Part shown: positions 24,059 through 34,638 of the stretch, one piece after another
Numbering within the stretch: the first letter of the stretch is position 1
How the letters are laid out: each line of letters opens with the position of its first letter
DNA from: Collybiopsis luxurians FD-317 M1
Lineage: Eukaryota; Basidiomycota; Agaricomycetes; Agaricales; Omphalotaceae
Direction of reading: 5' to 3'
DNA length: 64,000 nucleotides
Assembly: GCA_000827265.1 (NCBI GenBank)
Contig: KN834753.1
Location: 774,686-838,685 of the forward strand
Notes under the pieces: model-generated
What the model saw: only the letters and a program-made list of their open reading frames with translations
What the model was told of the DNA's origin: nothing
Database searches by the model: none
Made by a program: the position numbers and the translations under genes

Positions 24059-26328
24059 ATGAATCCTTCCGATTCTAATTCTTCTGAACGTCCTCCGCAG
24101 CATCCAGAATCTTCTCATCCTTCTGCACAGACTCCCCTCCCCTCTATACGCCAGCTTCATCCTTACCTTCCACCTTCAAGTGTGATATCTCACCGTGTTC
24201 AGTCTGATAGACCTCCGTATGGTTTTCCTCAGCTACAAGCCCCTCCTACTCATCTTACCAGCGCCCCATCGCGATTCGAAAATGACGCGTACGGGCAGCC
24301 GCTGGACTCGGAAACTGAAGATGCTGATCCTCAAGGACCTCCGAAGAAGAAGCGGCGGCGTCAAGCTCTGAGTTGTACCGGTTCGCATTTTCTCCATATC
24401 TCCCTACTGTGTGTTTGACATCCTGCATACTATCATGTCGCGTCTATTCTGACCTGTCCCCTCAATTTGTACAAAATTCATACATCCCGGCCGTCACTCA
24501 GAGTGTAAACGGCGCAAGATTAAATGCGACAGGTATGGATTCAGCGCCTTGGAGTCAATGAGCGTTCATTTCATTCGCGTTAGAAACCAACCTTGCGCTC
24601 CTTGTACACGTCGAGGAGAGCAGGCTAAATGTCAGTGGCATGTTGTAGAACCCGTGTACGTTGGTCCAATTTTTCAGTCCCATTCTATCCATCATTCATT
24701 CCTTTCCGTTCCATCATCGACAAATCCCGTTTCACCAAAAATTGAATTCCTCGCTGCCATTCCGTCCCGATGCAGTCGACTGATACCACGTTCTGCTCCT
24801 TCCTCTTCTTCCAGCGAGAAGTATGTGAGCCGCGCAGAATATGATGAACTGAAGTCGCGCTTTGAACATCTCGAATCCACTGTCCACCGTCGCTTCGAGT
24901 ATCTCGACCGTTTCATATCCACGTTTCCAGAAGCGATGGCTGAGCCTGGCTCCTTAGGCAGTGTCAGTAGTAGACACTCGCCTTCAGGGTCAGGATCGTT
25001 TGGGCTCCGCACAACCCCGGCGGCAGCGGCGAATGTTCATGTCACAGATCTTCCGGTAGCCGCACCGGATTTTAATCAAGGTCCATCTACAGGACATGGC
25101 ATAGCAGGAACACCTGGGGATGGACCTGTGCCTGCGACCCTTATTCCGTCTTCATCTACGAAAGCCACACCTGCCGCTGTCCACTTTAGTCCGCAGATGC
25201 GCCATTCGAGCACTGCATTGCGTCAATCTTCTCCTCAACAGTTAATGCATCCTCTGAATTTCCCGCCAGGCCTTCAGAAACGCAAGTCTATCCCAGTTGA
25301 CGAATATTTGTCTACTGGCCATAAACATCAACAGGAACTTTCGGGTACGTCAATAGAATCGATGTCCGAGTGAATTTCTCTTTGAAATATGTCTGGTTGT
25401 GATTTATAGGGCCACCTTCAACTTCATCTGCTCATTCAGCTTCTTTGCGTCATTCGCGCTCGCACACTCGCCAGAGGTCTCTCAGCTCCATTGGTTCCGT
25501 AGGCTCCAATTCACCTGTACTTGATCACAGTGCCAGCGGTATGGCCGCAGCAAGTAGCCCAGTGCTGCAACATCGAGTCCCACTACGTGCGTCGCCTTCT
25601 GTACCCTCCACTTTACCGTCGGCGATGCAGAACCCGGCGTTCTCGTTGGCGTCAATTACCTCTCCGTTCGACAGTGAGCCCGGGGGCTCGAGTCGTGCTA
25701 GCGGTCTTCCAATAGAAGCACCGTCGCCGACACCTTCGACGCCCAAGCCGTCTAGCGATTCACCAACAATAATCCAGCCAAAAAACTTCCACGCGCAGAC
25801 GCTCAAGCTGGGCGAACGTCTGCGCCACCCCAATCACACCTCATTTACCCCCAAGCCCTGCACCCTCCCTCTACAAATCCTCCTTTCGCTGCTTATGCAT
25901 CTTATCCCCCTTATACTTCATATATTCAATTTTCGCCTCCCGGTCCTGTTCATAGTTCTTCCAATAATGAAGTAGAACGCCTTACCGATACTAATCTCGA
26001 CACCAAGAAACCTGCCAAGGAAAGACTTAATGATCCCCCATATCTCCCATCTTCATTAAAGGCGATACCCACTACAGAGGCGACGCCGAGGCAAGGTCTT
26101 TCTTTCCAACGTAGAAAGTCTAACGCCATGGAAGTTGATTCGGCTCCGTTAGGACCATCAGAGACCCCTCCTTCCGTTTCCCCTACCCCGCGAGCTCTTG
26201 GGAAAAAAGACCCAACCGGAAAGATCTGGATGGGCGCTTTGGATCCTGAGGACACTGCTTTAACCAGTATGGTGCCTGCCACCGAGTCTGGTCCGACAAC
26301 TCCTAATGCACAGCGCGCCGGCGATTGA
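24059..26328 (+). CDS. Zn(II)2Cys6 transcription factor
   Basis: From ATG 24059 a Pro/Ser-rich leader runs into a basic stretch (PPKKKRRRQALSC). The binuclear zinc cluster is assembled over three exons: SCTE | CKRRKIKCDR (31-nt exon 24502-24532) | NQPCAPCTRRGEQAKC. This gives six cysteines spaced C-x2-C-x6-C-x5-C-x2-C-x8-C, with the basic residues of a Gal4-type DNA-binding domain. A linker then leads, after an intron with donor near 24657, to a coiled-coil dimerisation helix (EKYVSRAEYDELKSRFEHLES). The remainder is a long Ser/Pro/Thr-rich region with no fungal_trans domain; its far C-terminus contains DPTGKIWMGALDP and stops at 26328. At least one further intron follows 25344. Nuclear; target genes unknown. 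Confidence 0.85.
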
Positions 26329-27166
26329 GCTTAACAACCACTTACTTCCTGCCTGCCAGTACTATAATTTGGTGCTTCTCGGAATACTTGATCGTCATAG
26401 TGACATCGTGTAACTTCTACTGGAGCAAGTATTCCAAGCTACTTACTCTATAATGGAAAATAATTTTTGTAATCCTCAAGCATTTCAAAGTTGAGCTTCC
26501 ATTTTTGAAACGGCCGTGCCTTGCGGGGTTTTGGAGGCTTTTCTCCGGAGTCAGGTAGGTACTATTTTCGACGCAAGTGAAAGGTCCATCTCCCGTGGCG
26601 CTTTCCTACATGACGCTAAGCTTTTCTTCTTCGGACCTTGCATGCGGGGTATCGATTGTTTTGCCAAACTGGTTACTGATATAGTAAATAATGACTGCAG
26701 ATATCAACCCGGCGTGGCCTATATGGACCGTTTTCACGCTTAATGAAGTTGACTCTAACAGCTCCCATAGTCCTCGTGCCTCTTCATGAAACATCGAGTG
26801 CAGGTACTAGCCGTGATTTGGTTAAAGCGACCGTTTAGTCCTGTGTAGCCTTCAGGCAGATGGATAACACGGCTCGGAACGATTTCCGCTATCCAAATCT
26901 GACTAGATGCAATGCAGCACGATAGCGTAGATCCAGCCAAAAAAAGTGAGTCTGTCTTTGAACATTGTACAGAAGTTCCAGAGACGCAATATAGAGCTAC
27001 TACTCGAGTGGTATTTTCTTAAATAAACCAACCATGTCCACTCCGTTAAAGTATTGGACAATAACTTGTGCAATTGTTCACGCCTAGAAGTGTAGGCTGA
27101 AACTCCATCCACGGTCTATCTTTTGAGTTCTGAAAAACAAGGATATGTACCGCACGCAGATGTTGA
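26329..27166. other. Convergent intergenic region
   Basis: About 840 bp lie between two genes that end toward each other. It should hold both 3' ends. Several short open stretches exist on both strands, but none has a recognisable product or splicing pattern. Confidence 0.45.
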
Positions 27167-28739
27167 TTAATCCCAGATCAGTTTCCCTCTCTCGTCGACT
27201 GACGCTTTCATACCGCCACTGGTCGCATTTTTGGTGCCCTTCGCATATTGAGCTTCAATTCTAGCACTTTCCTGCTGACGCCGATGTTGGGCGAGCGCTG
27301 CCTCCCTTTGCCTCTCAGCCTCTGCCTTAGCAGATTTCTCCGCCTCCCTTCTAGCAGCGTTCTGACGTTGACGTTTGGTCAGCGTTTCCGGAGCAGATGC
27401 GGTCCTTGCTGTCGAGGTACCCTGCTGGGTTGAGGAGAACGATTTTTCTAGAATAATAAAAGTTAGCCGGAAGTATGTCAAACTTGATTTTGGACTTACT
27501 TGGACGTCCGCCCCGCTTCACAACTCCCCAACCTTCATCTTCTCCGTCTGCGTCAGTTCCGCCGTCAGCATCGAGCCCTTCGCCGAGGCTATCACCGCCA
27601 GCAAAGTTCTCATGATCGACCCAAGAAGGGCCCGGTGGAGAGTTTTCCCCGGGCTGGACCCGCATAATGCGACTGTACGACGGATAATCCGAGGTGGCGA
27701 GCATACTAGCAAAACAAAAAAGTCAGTCAGCTGGTGATACCTTGAAGATCGCCACGAAAACTGAACGAGCAAGAAAATGGATTGATCAAGATGACGAATA
27801 GATTGAGAAATTCTTAGATAGAAAATGCTTTGCAAATTGCCCATACATAGAACCACAGTCACTCAAACAACGATGTACGTACTCTTCGACTCCTGTCTTC
27901 CGGGGTTTTGCAAGGAGTTTCTTTTCGAGAAGATTCCGTTCTCGTGGTCTCCCCTCGGTTTCCGCTTCGTCGATGTCTTCTTCGCCTTCCTCTGTGCGAA
28001 TGTCAACCTGCGACGAAGTATCTGTTGTAATACTCGTCGATTGACCGACGTCGCTGAGAGCACCGCTAGACACTGCCTGCCCTTTATCGGTTCGACGAGA
28101 GACTCGCGTCCACTCTCCATCAGATTCTGTCGCTAGTGAAGCCACCGACACAGTAGATTTCTGAAGTTGAGATTTTGCCTCCGCATTACTAGAGGTTTTC
28201 GATGATGACACCTGTTGCTTCTTCTTTTTTGACTTTGAAGAAGGTTTAATCTGGGATGGGGATTCCGCCAATAATTCGGAAGCAGCTGGAGGGATGACTG
28301 CTTCTTCGACCACAGTTTTACCACTAACGGCATTTCCTTCCTTCTGTTCAGCCGCTACCCCCTTGCCTGCCTTCTTCTTCTTCCCTTTCTTGGTCTGGGA
28401 CGATGATGCTGTCACCGCCGCCCTGCTCCCCACAGCACCGTCTGAAGCAGCGCTTTCATCAAACTGGCCTGGAATAACAGCCGGAAAGGGCACAACATTA
28501 GCAGGAGAAGTAGCTTTCTCTCCTGTTGGAGTCAGAGTCCCGGAAGCTGTACTGGACTTCTTCTTGCCCTTCCCTTTCTTGTTACTTCCTTCTCTTTGCA
28601 AAGGTGCTGAGGCTATATTCTCGGGAGAGGAGCTAGAGGGAGCTGAGACCACTTGTTTGTAGCCGAATCCAACTGCGCCTGCGACGACTGCGGCAGTTAC
28701 CACAACTTCAGGAGACAAATAAGATTGTGTAGTGCCCAT
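27167..28739 (-). CDS. Membrane-anchored Lys/Ser-rich coiled-coil protein, function unknown
   Basis: Three exons, start ATG 28739, stop 27167, all phases consistent (GVEE|D-MLATSDYPSYSR; GRP|KKSFSS). The N-terminus carries one hydrophobic segment (VVVTAAVVAGAVGFGYKQV, residues about 10-28), likely a signal anchor. The middle is low-complexity with lysine clusters (NKKGKGKKKS, KKGKKKKAGK, KSKKKKQQ) and a DGEWTRVSRR motif. The last part has WGVVKRGGRPSK and a charged helix (TKRQRQNAARREAEKSAKAE) ending SVDERGKLIWD. No catalytic domain is recognised. The lysine-rich cytosolic tail would suit nucleic-acid or ribosome binding at a membrane, but that is inference. Confidence 0.75.
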
Positions 28740-29247
28740 GGGTCAGGTAAGGTTGTTTCAGACAGGATAACGGGGGCTAAGGAGGAGCAAGATAGCTATA
28801 AGGATAATAATAAACGAATGAGCGAGATACTGAGTTCCAATAGAACCCAGGTAATATTCTGCTTGGGGGAGGGAGTATATGTTAGTTAGTGTCTGCGCAG
28901 TGACGTGGAGAAGCGCAGGTGTGATCGTGGCCCGCCTTTGGGCGTCGAAATAAGCGCCCATGACTTACAGAAAGAGACCTCAAAGACCTGAGTTAGCCGA
29001 GTCAGAACGTCGTTGGATTCAAGGCATCAGAGACCGCCGGATGCCCTTATGAGACTGGTACCCAACTCTAGGGACCAGTGTCAGCCAAGTTTTGGCGTTT
29101 ATGTGCCTATCAGATTGAGCAAATTACACGGACATGTGACGACCACAGATAGAGCCAAGTTGAACTCGGCTAGAAAGAGTCAAATCATCTATTAAATGAG
29201 CATTCCAAAGTCCAAAGATCCCGTACTACTGTAATATCTGCAAAACT
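28740..29247. other. Intergenic, same-strand genes
   Basis: About 500 bp between the FPP synthase stop and the start of the coiled-coil gene, both on the minus strand. The 3' half includes ATAAGGATAATAATAAACG and similar AT-rich sequence. No gene seen. Confidence 0.45.
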
Positions 29248-30576
29248 CTACTTCTTCCTGCGGTAAATTTTGCCCAAGAAACTCGTGAAAACTTCCTTCT
29301 TCAGGACATCCTGCTGTCCTGGAGCACCCTCGTCAATGCTATCGATCATCTCATTTAACTTCCGGTAAACTTCTTCCTCATAGGTTGCGTATTTTTTCCT
29401 TAATCCAACTTCTTCAAACACCTTCTTGACACGTTTTTCCGCCTCTCCAAGATAACCCTGCTCCTCACCATTCTTCCCAGCGGCCATCTTCTTCGCCAGC
29501 TCCTTTTCTTCATTGGTAGGCTTTACACCATAGTTTTCGTCCAGGATCTTTCTTTGTTCTGGGTTGGCAGCGGCCAAAGCGGTATTGATGCACCATGAGC
29601 ACTTGTTGTCAACGATATCAGTCCCGACTTTTCCAATTTGAGCAGGGACGCCGGAAAAGTCAAGAAAGTCATCCTGGATTTGGAAATACTCTCCGAGGGG
29701 AATTAGAATGTCTTTTGCGACTTTGTACGGTTCAATAGGGGAAGGAGACGAAGGAAGAGTATACGACGTCGGAATACGACAAAAAAGCATTGCAAGCGCG
29801 ACGGGCAAGTAAAATGAGTAGAAGGCGGTTTTATAAATGACAATCAGGGAGTGTCTAAACAACATCGAGGTCAACTGCGAGAAGGAAAAGATGATCGCGT
29901 TGGGCACTTGCTTTTTCAAAGAGAATTTGCTAAGATCGACTTCGTCTTCAGGGGCAGTAATGAGATCGATGAGCTGGCCCAGTTCTGTTTGATAAGTGGT
30001 TTCATGGAAAAGCTCGATGAGATCAACGTAGTACGATTCCTGTCTAAAGTGGATTTTAAGGAGCTGGTAGATGGCCGATTCGAGCATGATGGCATCGTTA
30101 ACAGCGATGAGTCCGACTTTTGGAACACGATACCAGCAAGGTTGACCTCGACGCGTGATTGAAGAGTCCATCAGGTCGTCCGAGACTAGGAAAAAGGCCT
30201 GAAGCTACGGAGACTTTGAGAAAGTTTGAAAGAAACTAGAGATTGTTGGACGCACCAACTCGACGCCCCATCCAAGGACTGCTGCTTGAAGATATTCATT
30301 GTCGGTCAAAGGCCTTCCCTTCAGAATTTCTGCGGTGTCAACAACCGACATGCCACGGTTAAGCTTTCCACCCGGGACATTGTGGTCCAGATTCTGCGGG
30401 AAAAGAGTTAGAGCGAACAAGAGCACAAAAAAAAAAACGATACTCACCCTGCCATACCATTCGTAAGCTTCCTGGGGCATTCCAGTGGACTTGAACTGGT
30501 CCAGAAGCTCTTCACGAATAACATTCCAAGCATCCTCAAACTTGGCACGTCGGGCAGCTTTGTCAGTGGAAGCCAT
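29248..30576 (-). CDS. ERG20: Farnesyl pyrophosphate synthase
   Basis: The gene encodes the enzyme that joins isopentenyl diphosphate to dimethylallyl and geranyl diphosphate to make farnesyl diphosphate, the branch point for sterols, quinones, prenylation and sesquiterpenes. It starts [17 protein letters not shown] at 30576 in a strong context (CCACCATGG). Visible motifs: [13 protein letters not shown]; first aspartate-rich motif DDLMD (about 30166-30180) followed by [60 protein letters not shown]; second aspartate-rich motif QIQDDFLD (about 29659-29673); [12 protein letters not shown]-terminal LGKIYRRKK. All are intact. Introns separate the N-terminal exons, and one (29855-29911) uses a GC donor. 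It is transcribed divergently from the MFS transporter. Housekeeping; no sign of a second, cluster-specific copy. Confidence 0.95.
29855..29911 (-). other. GC-AG intron in farnesyl pyrophosphate synthase
   Basis: Removing 57 nt starting GCAAGT and ending TTTAG gives [13 protein letters not shown], matching the family (yeast has KKHSFIV at this place). The intron is a multiple of three and lacks a stop, so retention would silently insert 19 residues (starting QVPNAI). The alternative GT donor four bases on shifts the frame. Confidence 0.75.
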
Positions 30577-31089
30577 GGTGGTGGTGGTAGTGGAACAAGA
30601 TTAGTTGGGAACAAGGGTAATGACCGCAGACGACTTTAAAAATCAGGCCATAATTTAAATCCCTACCCCGAAAAACGAGCGCGTCGTAAGTTGGAAAATC
30701 CCTCATTACGTGGATGATTATGGTACAGAGGACAGTTTGCGCGCCTCTCCTTCCCGCTCGCTGCCCATCACCATCTCTAGTCTGAATCTTTGGAATGCGC
30801 GATATCGCCTGTGATAACCAACTCGGACCAAAGCCGGTATTATCAGTTCCATCCACATATCAGAGAACACGTTACTCTCGTCCTCAATAAACGGAGTCGG
30901 AGATTCTGATGGATGTTATACCCTTCTCCGTCTATGAATGTCACTTGGACTCGCTGTACAACATTTAGGCTTCACAAGTTCAGATGACCTCCGGGGCCCC
31001 GGAATTAAGAATACCTTTCCACCCTGATGACCGCATTATATAAATAGTCGCTTCGAAGAATTTTCACGGGAATCCTGGTTGAAGCAAAA
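30577..31089. promoter_or_regulatory. Bidirectional promoter between FPP synthase and MFS transporter
   Basis: About 510 bp between two divergent start codons. A TATA box lies close to the MFS gene, and CCA-rich sequence immediately precedes the FPP synthase start. No coding exon detected. Confidence 0.6.
31037..31046 (+). promoter_or_regulatory. TATA box of the MFS transporter gene
   Basis: TATATAAATA is a canonical TATA box 44 bp before the start codon. It implies a very short 5' leader. Confidence 0.55.
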
Positions 31090-33760
31090 ATGTCGACTTC
31101 TCACAACGCCTTGCCGCCTCAACCTACAGAACTGCGCGTAGATCTCGAGAAACGTCTCACTGAGCCTTCAGAGGCTGAGCGGGACGGGATTCTTCATCAA
31201 ACAGAGCTCGGCCGCAAGTTGAAAAAAGTCAACTTATTCTCACGTTTAGATCCTGAACAAGCTGAGGCTGTAAATCGCGATGCAGAAAAGGTCGAATATA
31301 CTCCCGAAGAAGAAGTAAGCTCCTAGATCTTGCTCGCGCAAAAACGACGCCTCATATCCCCGATAGTACAAAGTCAAAAGGAAGATCGATAACGTTGTGT
31401 TGCCTCTGGTCATATGCAGGTAGGCTTGACTCTCAAAACTTGGCGCCTGTACCAACATTTACATGTCCGCGTTCCTTTATTGCTTTAGCTATATCTGTAA
31501 GTGTTCGTATACACGATTGACTTGGCTGATACCAACCTTTGGCACTCAGTCAACCAATTTGGTAAGTCTCGATCCGGTCCTTCAAGCTATCCGTATCTGA
31601 TTGAACCTTGAAACAGACCGAACTAATATGTAAGTCTTGAACAGACTATCTGCATACAACAATACCTTTGATCTTGCGGAGATAGTGGTAATGCCCATGT
31701 CCTGAAGGCTTTCAATGAAAACTTTGTGAATGCTTCAGATCCGTTCCATGAGTTTCACATCTATATTAACGGACTTCAAGGGTATAACGACAAACCAAAA
31801 ATGGACCTTGGCGCTGAGTATCTTCTACGTCGGATACTGTACCCCGATTTACTCCGCGTTCTGATCGCTTGACTGACACATGCATTGTAGGCCTTTTAGA
31901 AATGCCTGCCAATGGTAACTCTTTGCGGAGCATTCACACTTCCAGTCACTTTCAAACGTTTTTGTTTCAGTTTTACAGCGACATATTGGAGCCAATCGAT
32001 TGTGCGCAAGCTTCCTTCCTCTGTTTTCATTCGCTAAGGATCTACCCAATAGCTTCTTCCTTTCTCTGTCTTTCTGGGGTTTGTCTTCGCTGTCGTTTGT
32101 GTATGCCAAGGGATATGGTGGTCTCCTTGCTCTTCGGTATAGTCAACCCACAAGTCCACTGTTTTCACTGACTTGAAGTTATTCTCTGCAGCGTTCTTCT
32201 GGGGATCGGGGAAGCAGGATATTATGCTGGAATGATTTATTACCTATCATTCTGGTACAAGCGGTAAGAATCCGAAGACATACAAACCACCATTTCTATT
32301 TACACATACCACAGTCATGAACTTGCTATGCGTGTTAGGTTTGTGGATTGTTTGCTCTAGTCTATACTTGAGATCATGCCTTAAGGGTGAATTAGCCTGT
32401 GTATGACCGGAACCTATCCAGGAGCTATCGGTGTAATTTGACATTTCTACTGCGCGACTCTCTTACTGGAAACTGAGCATATTGAACTTCAGGGTCTCGT
32501 TGCTTTCGGACTTGTTCGTGCAAAGACGTCCGTTTTGACTGGGTATGTTCTCCCCTGCTTGCACAAGCGGTGAAACTCACAGACCGGCTCCAGATGGCAA
32601 TTCTTGTATCTTGTGCGCTGAAATTTGACCCCGCTTCAATTTGATGTGAACGCTCAAGTTAATCTTGCAGATAGAAGCGATTCCAACACTAATCATGGCC
32701 TTCATGATCCTATTCTTTTTACCCTCCTTCCCGTTCTACGCGACATTTCTATCTCCTCGCGAGAGAGCTATTGCGCAAGCACGTCTGAATCGTGACCATA
32801 AGCCACAATCTCATGGGGGAATGACGGGCTGGGGTGGATTCAAAGCTGTAGTTACAGATATTAATTGTTGGATGTTCATGACTATTTATGCTTCCTTCAA
32901 TGTCGGCGTCGCTACCATATCCTACTTTTTGCCTACGGTATGAAGCAGATGTCCATTGGTACATTTGAGTCTAACATCTAACTATTCTCTAGCTGATCGC
33001 AGGCCTCGGATTTACTGCCATAGATGCGCAGGGCTTGACTGTGGCACCTTACGTCGTGGGGTGCGTTTTCCATGGATAAACTTCACTTGCTTTTGATTCT
33101 GAAAGGATCTTGTAGGTGGTTTATGGTAGTATTTCAGGCGTGGCATAGCGACAAGACTCGGGACAGAGGCCTGCATATCGTGCTCTCTTGCACTGTTTCT
33201 TTTGTTGGATATCTCATTCTGGCAACATCAGTGCAGAAAAGTGTTGGTGCCGCCTATTTTGCCTTATTTCTTATCATTGGGGGTCTCTATTCTTTGTTCC
33301 CTTTGGTTATGAGTTGGGCCGCAAATAGTTTTGCTCCAACTTCGAAGCGAGGTGTAGGAACAGCTTTTATTGTATCGATTTCTAACTGCGTCTCGATGTG
33401 AGCGAAATTCGGTCAAGAACTCCTTTATTTGACTCTCCTGACTTCCCTTCCCCTGCCTATGATGATAGCGCCTCTCCGCAGATTTATTTCGATCCAGGAG
33501 ACTCGTATCGTAAAGGACATGCTATAGCAGCCGGGTATGGTTCTTACTACCTAGATTCTCCAGGGGTTTGTCTGATGGACAGCATTTTTAGTTGTGTTTT
33601 CTTGTCCGGTATTATGGCACTTCTCCTACACATTAGGCTCAAAATCCTCAACAAACGTAATACAGAACGCCTAAGCAAGATGTCAGACGATGAAAGAGAT
33701 TCTTTAACCCTTTCTACTGAGATCAGTGACTCTGATCCTCGATATGTTTTTATGACCTAA
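31090..33760 (+). CDS. MFS transporter of the allantoate/nicotinate permease (Dal5/Tna1) family
   Basis: From ATG 31090, a cytosolic N-terminus (AERDGILHQTELGRKLKKVN, EYTPEEE) runs into TM1, which is split over several exons (RKIDNVVLPLVIC / SYI / FNQF / DRTNI / GNAH). DRTNIGNA is the signature of the anion:cation symporter MFS family. Later blocks are WTLALSIFYVGYC, LLEMPANVLQRHIGANR, the substrate-loop region YKRHELAMR, FLPSFPFYATFLSPRERAIAQARL, TIYASFNVGVATISYFLPT, VGWFMVVFQAWHSDKTRDRG and SWAANSFAPTSKRGVGTAF, with a hydrophilic tail ending at 33760. About 12 TM segments at the plasma membrane; substrates of relatives include allantoate, nicotinate, pantothenate and biotin. The exact one is not predictable. 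Exon joins between GNAH and WTLALS, and after WYKR, were not fully resolved. Confidence 0.85.
31489..31496 (+). other. 8-nt microexon in the MFS gene
   Basis: The first of three consecutive microexons. Preceded by a 69-nt intron (31420-31488) and followed by a 53-nt intron, both GT-AG. It supplies the end of a Ser codon, Tyr, Ile and one base of Phe. Confidence 0.7.
31550..31561 (+). other. 12-nt microexon in the MFS gene
   Basis: The second microexon, tcaaccaatttg, sits between introns of 53 and 55 nt. It completes Phe and encodes Asn-Gln-Phe plus the first base of Asp. Confidence 0.7.
31617..31629 (+). other. 13-nt microexon in the MFS gene
   Basis: The third microexon, accgaactaatat, sits between introns of 55 and 56 nt. 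It completes the Asp of the DRTNI motif and leaves two bases of Ile, which the exon starting at 31686 completes before GNAH. Confidence 0.7.
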
Positions 33761-34208
33761 ACAAGCTATATTTGTATTTCACCGATTTTAACGAGTTTTA
33801 ATATGATCAGCTTTGACCACGGGCCGGTTGAGCCGGAGGTTCTCAGCTTCTAGTGCGTCATATGCAACCAACCAGAGCCCAAAGGAAAGAAAAGATAAAA
33901 ATTGTATTTTGGTCATCGTATCCTTTGTAAGTCTTACCTCAGGGCGCCCGTGCAGTGCGCGACATTACACTTCCTCATTTATTTTTCGGTTCAAAGTATT
34001 CAACGGTGAGGTCCATCTGCATTGCAAGCACTCAATCTGGAACCTTTTGGCTGTCTGTTCTTAACGGACCATATTCTTTCGGTGATATGCATCTTTAATC
34101 CGGTATGTAGACAATTGAGGCACTGACGTACAGTACCCGAAAGGTTAAATTTGACATAGGGATTGAATGAAAAGTTCGCAGAATCTTCCATCTTCCCGAG
34201 GGTTTTGG
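33761..34208. other. Intergenic
   Basis: About 450 bp downstream of the MFS stop codon. I see no convincing exon. An open minus-strand stretch (34000-34233) continues toward the putative gene at 34209-34566, but I could not link it in frame. Confidence 0.4.
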
Positions 34209-34566
34209 TCAGCTTCGGCAATAGATATGCCAAAAGATTAATGTTTTTCGTCGATCTGTCGGAATGCTTCCATCAGTTCCGAAAGTCTTCACGCGTTCGA
34301 GTCGGTTTCCTCGAGTATAACAATGAAATGTGATTTCACTGTACATCTCATATTCCTTCATGGACCCCCCACCGAAATACCATGGGCTAGAAATCATGGC
34401 AGATTGCGTCTCGATGCTCGGTGAGTCACTTGAAAGCAGATAATGCGTTTTTTTCGGAGGTGGCGTCATTCAAATGATTTAGGTGTTTCTGTTCTCTCAT
34501 TCTGCCTCTCTCGACGAGTTCCAAGAGGATGGATGCAATGGAAGCATTTGAGCTGGGGAAGGGCAT
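34209..34566 (-). CDS. Putative small two-exon protein, unverified
   Basis: ATG 34566 opens MPFPSSNASIASILLELVER and continues to SEKNALSAF. A 43-nt GT-AG intron then joins in phase to NPWYFGGGSMKEYEMYSEI, followed by TFHCYTRGNRLERV, and stops at 34209. The joined text has protein-like composition and the start lies 73 bp from the divergent 7-TM start. No family is recognised and the total length is only about 100 residues, so it may be spurious or a fragment. Confidence 0.25.
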
Positions 34567-34638
34567 GCGTGTTGTTGGTACTTCTTGATAGCTGGCTCTT
34601 TGTGTTTTTTTGTGGGTAATCGCGGAGATTCCCCGAAG

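Noticed and set aside
29248..31089. FPP synthase plus neighbouring transporter as a terpene biosynthetic cluster
   Set aside because: No terpene cyclase, P450 or oxidoreductase accompanies them, and the FPP synthase looks like the housekeeping enzyme. Proximity to an MFS transporter is not enough.
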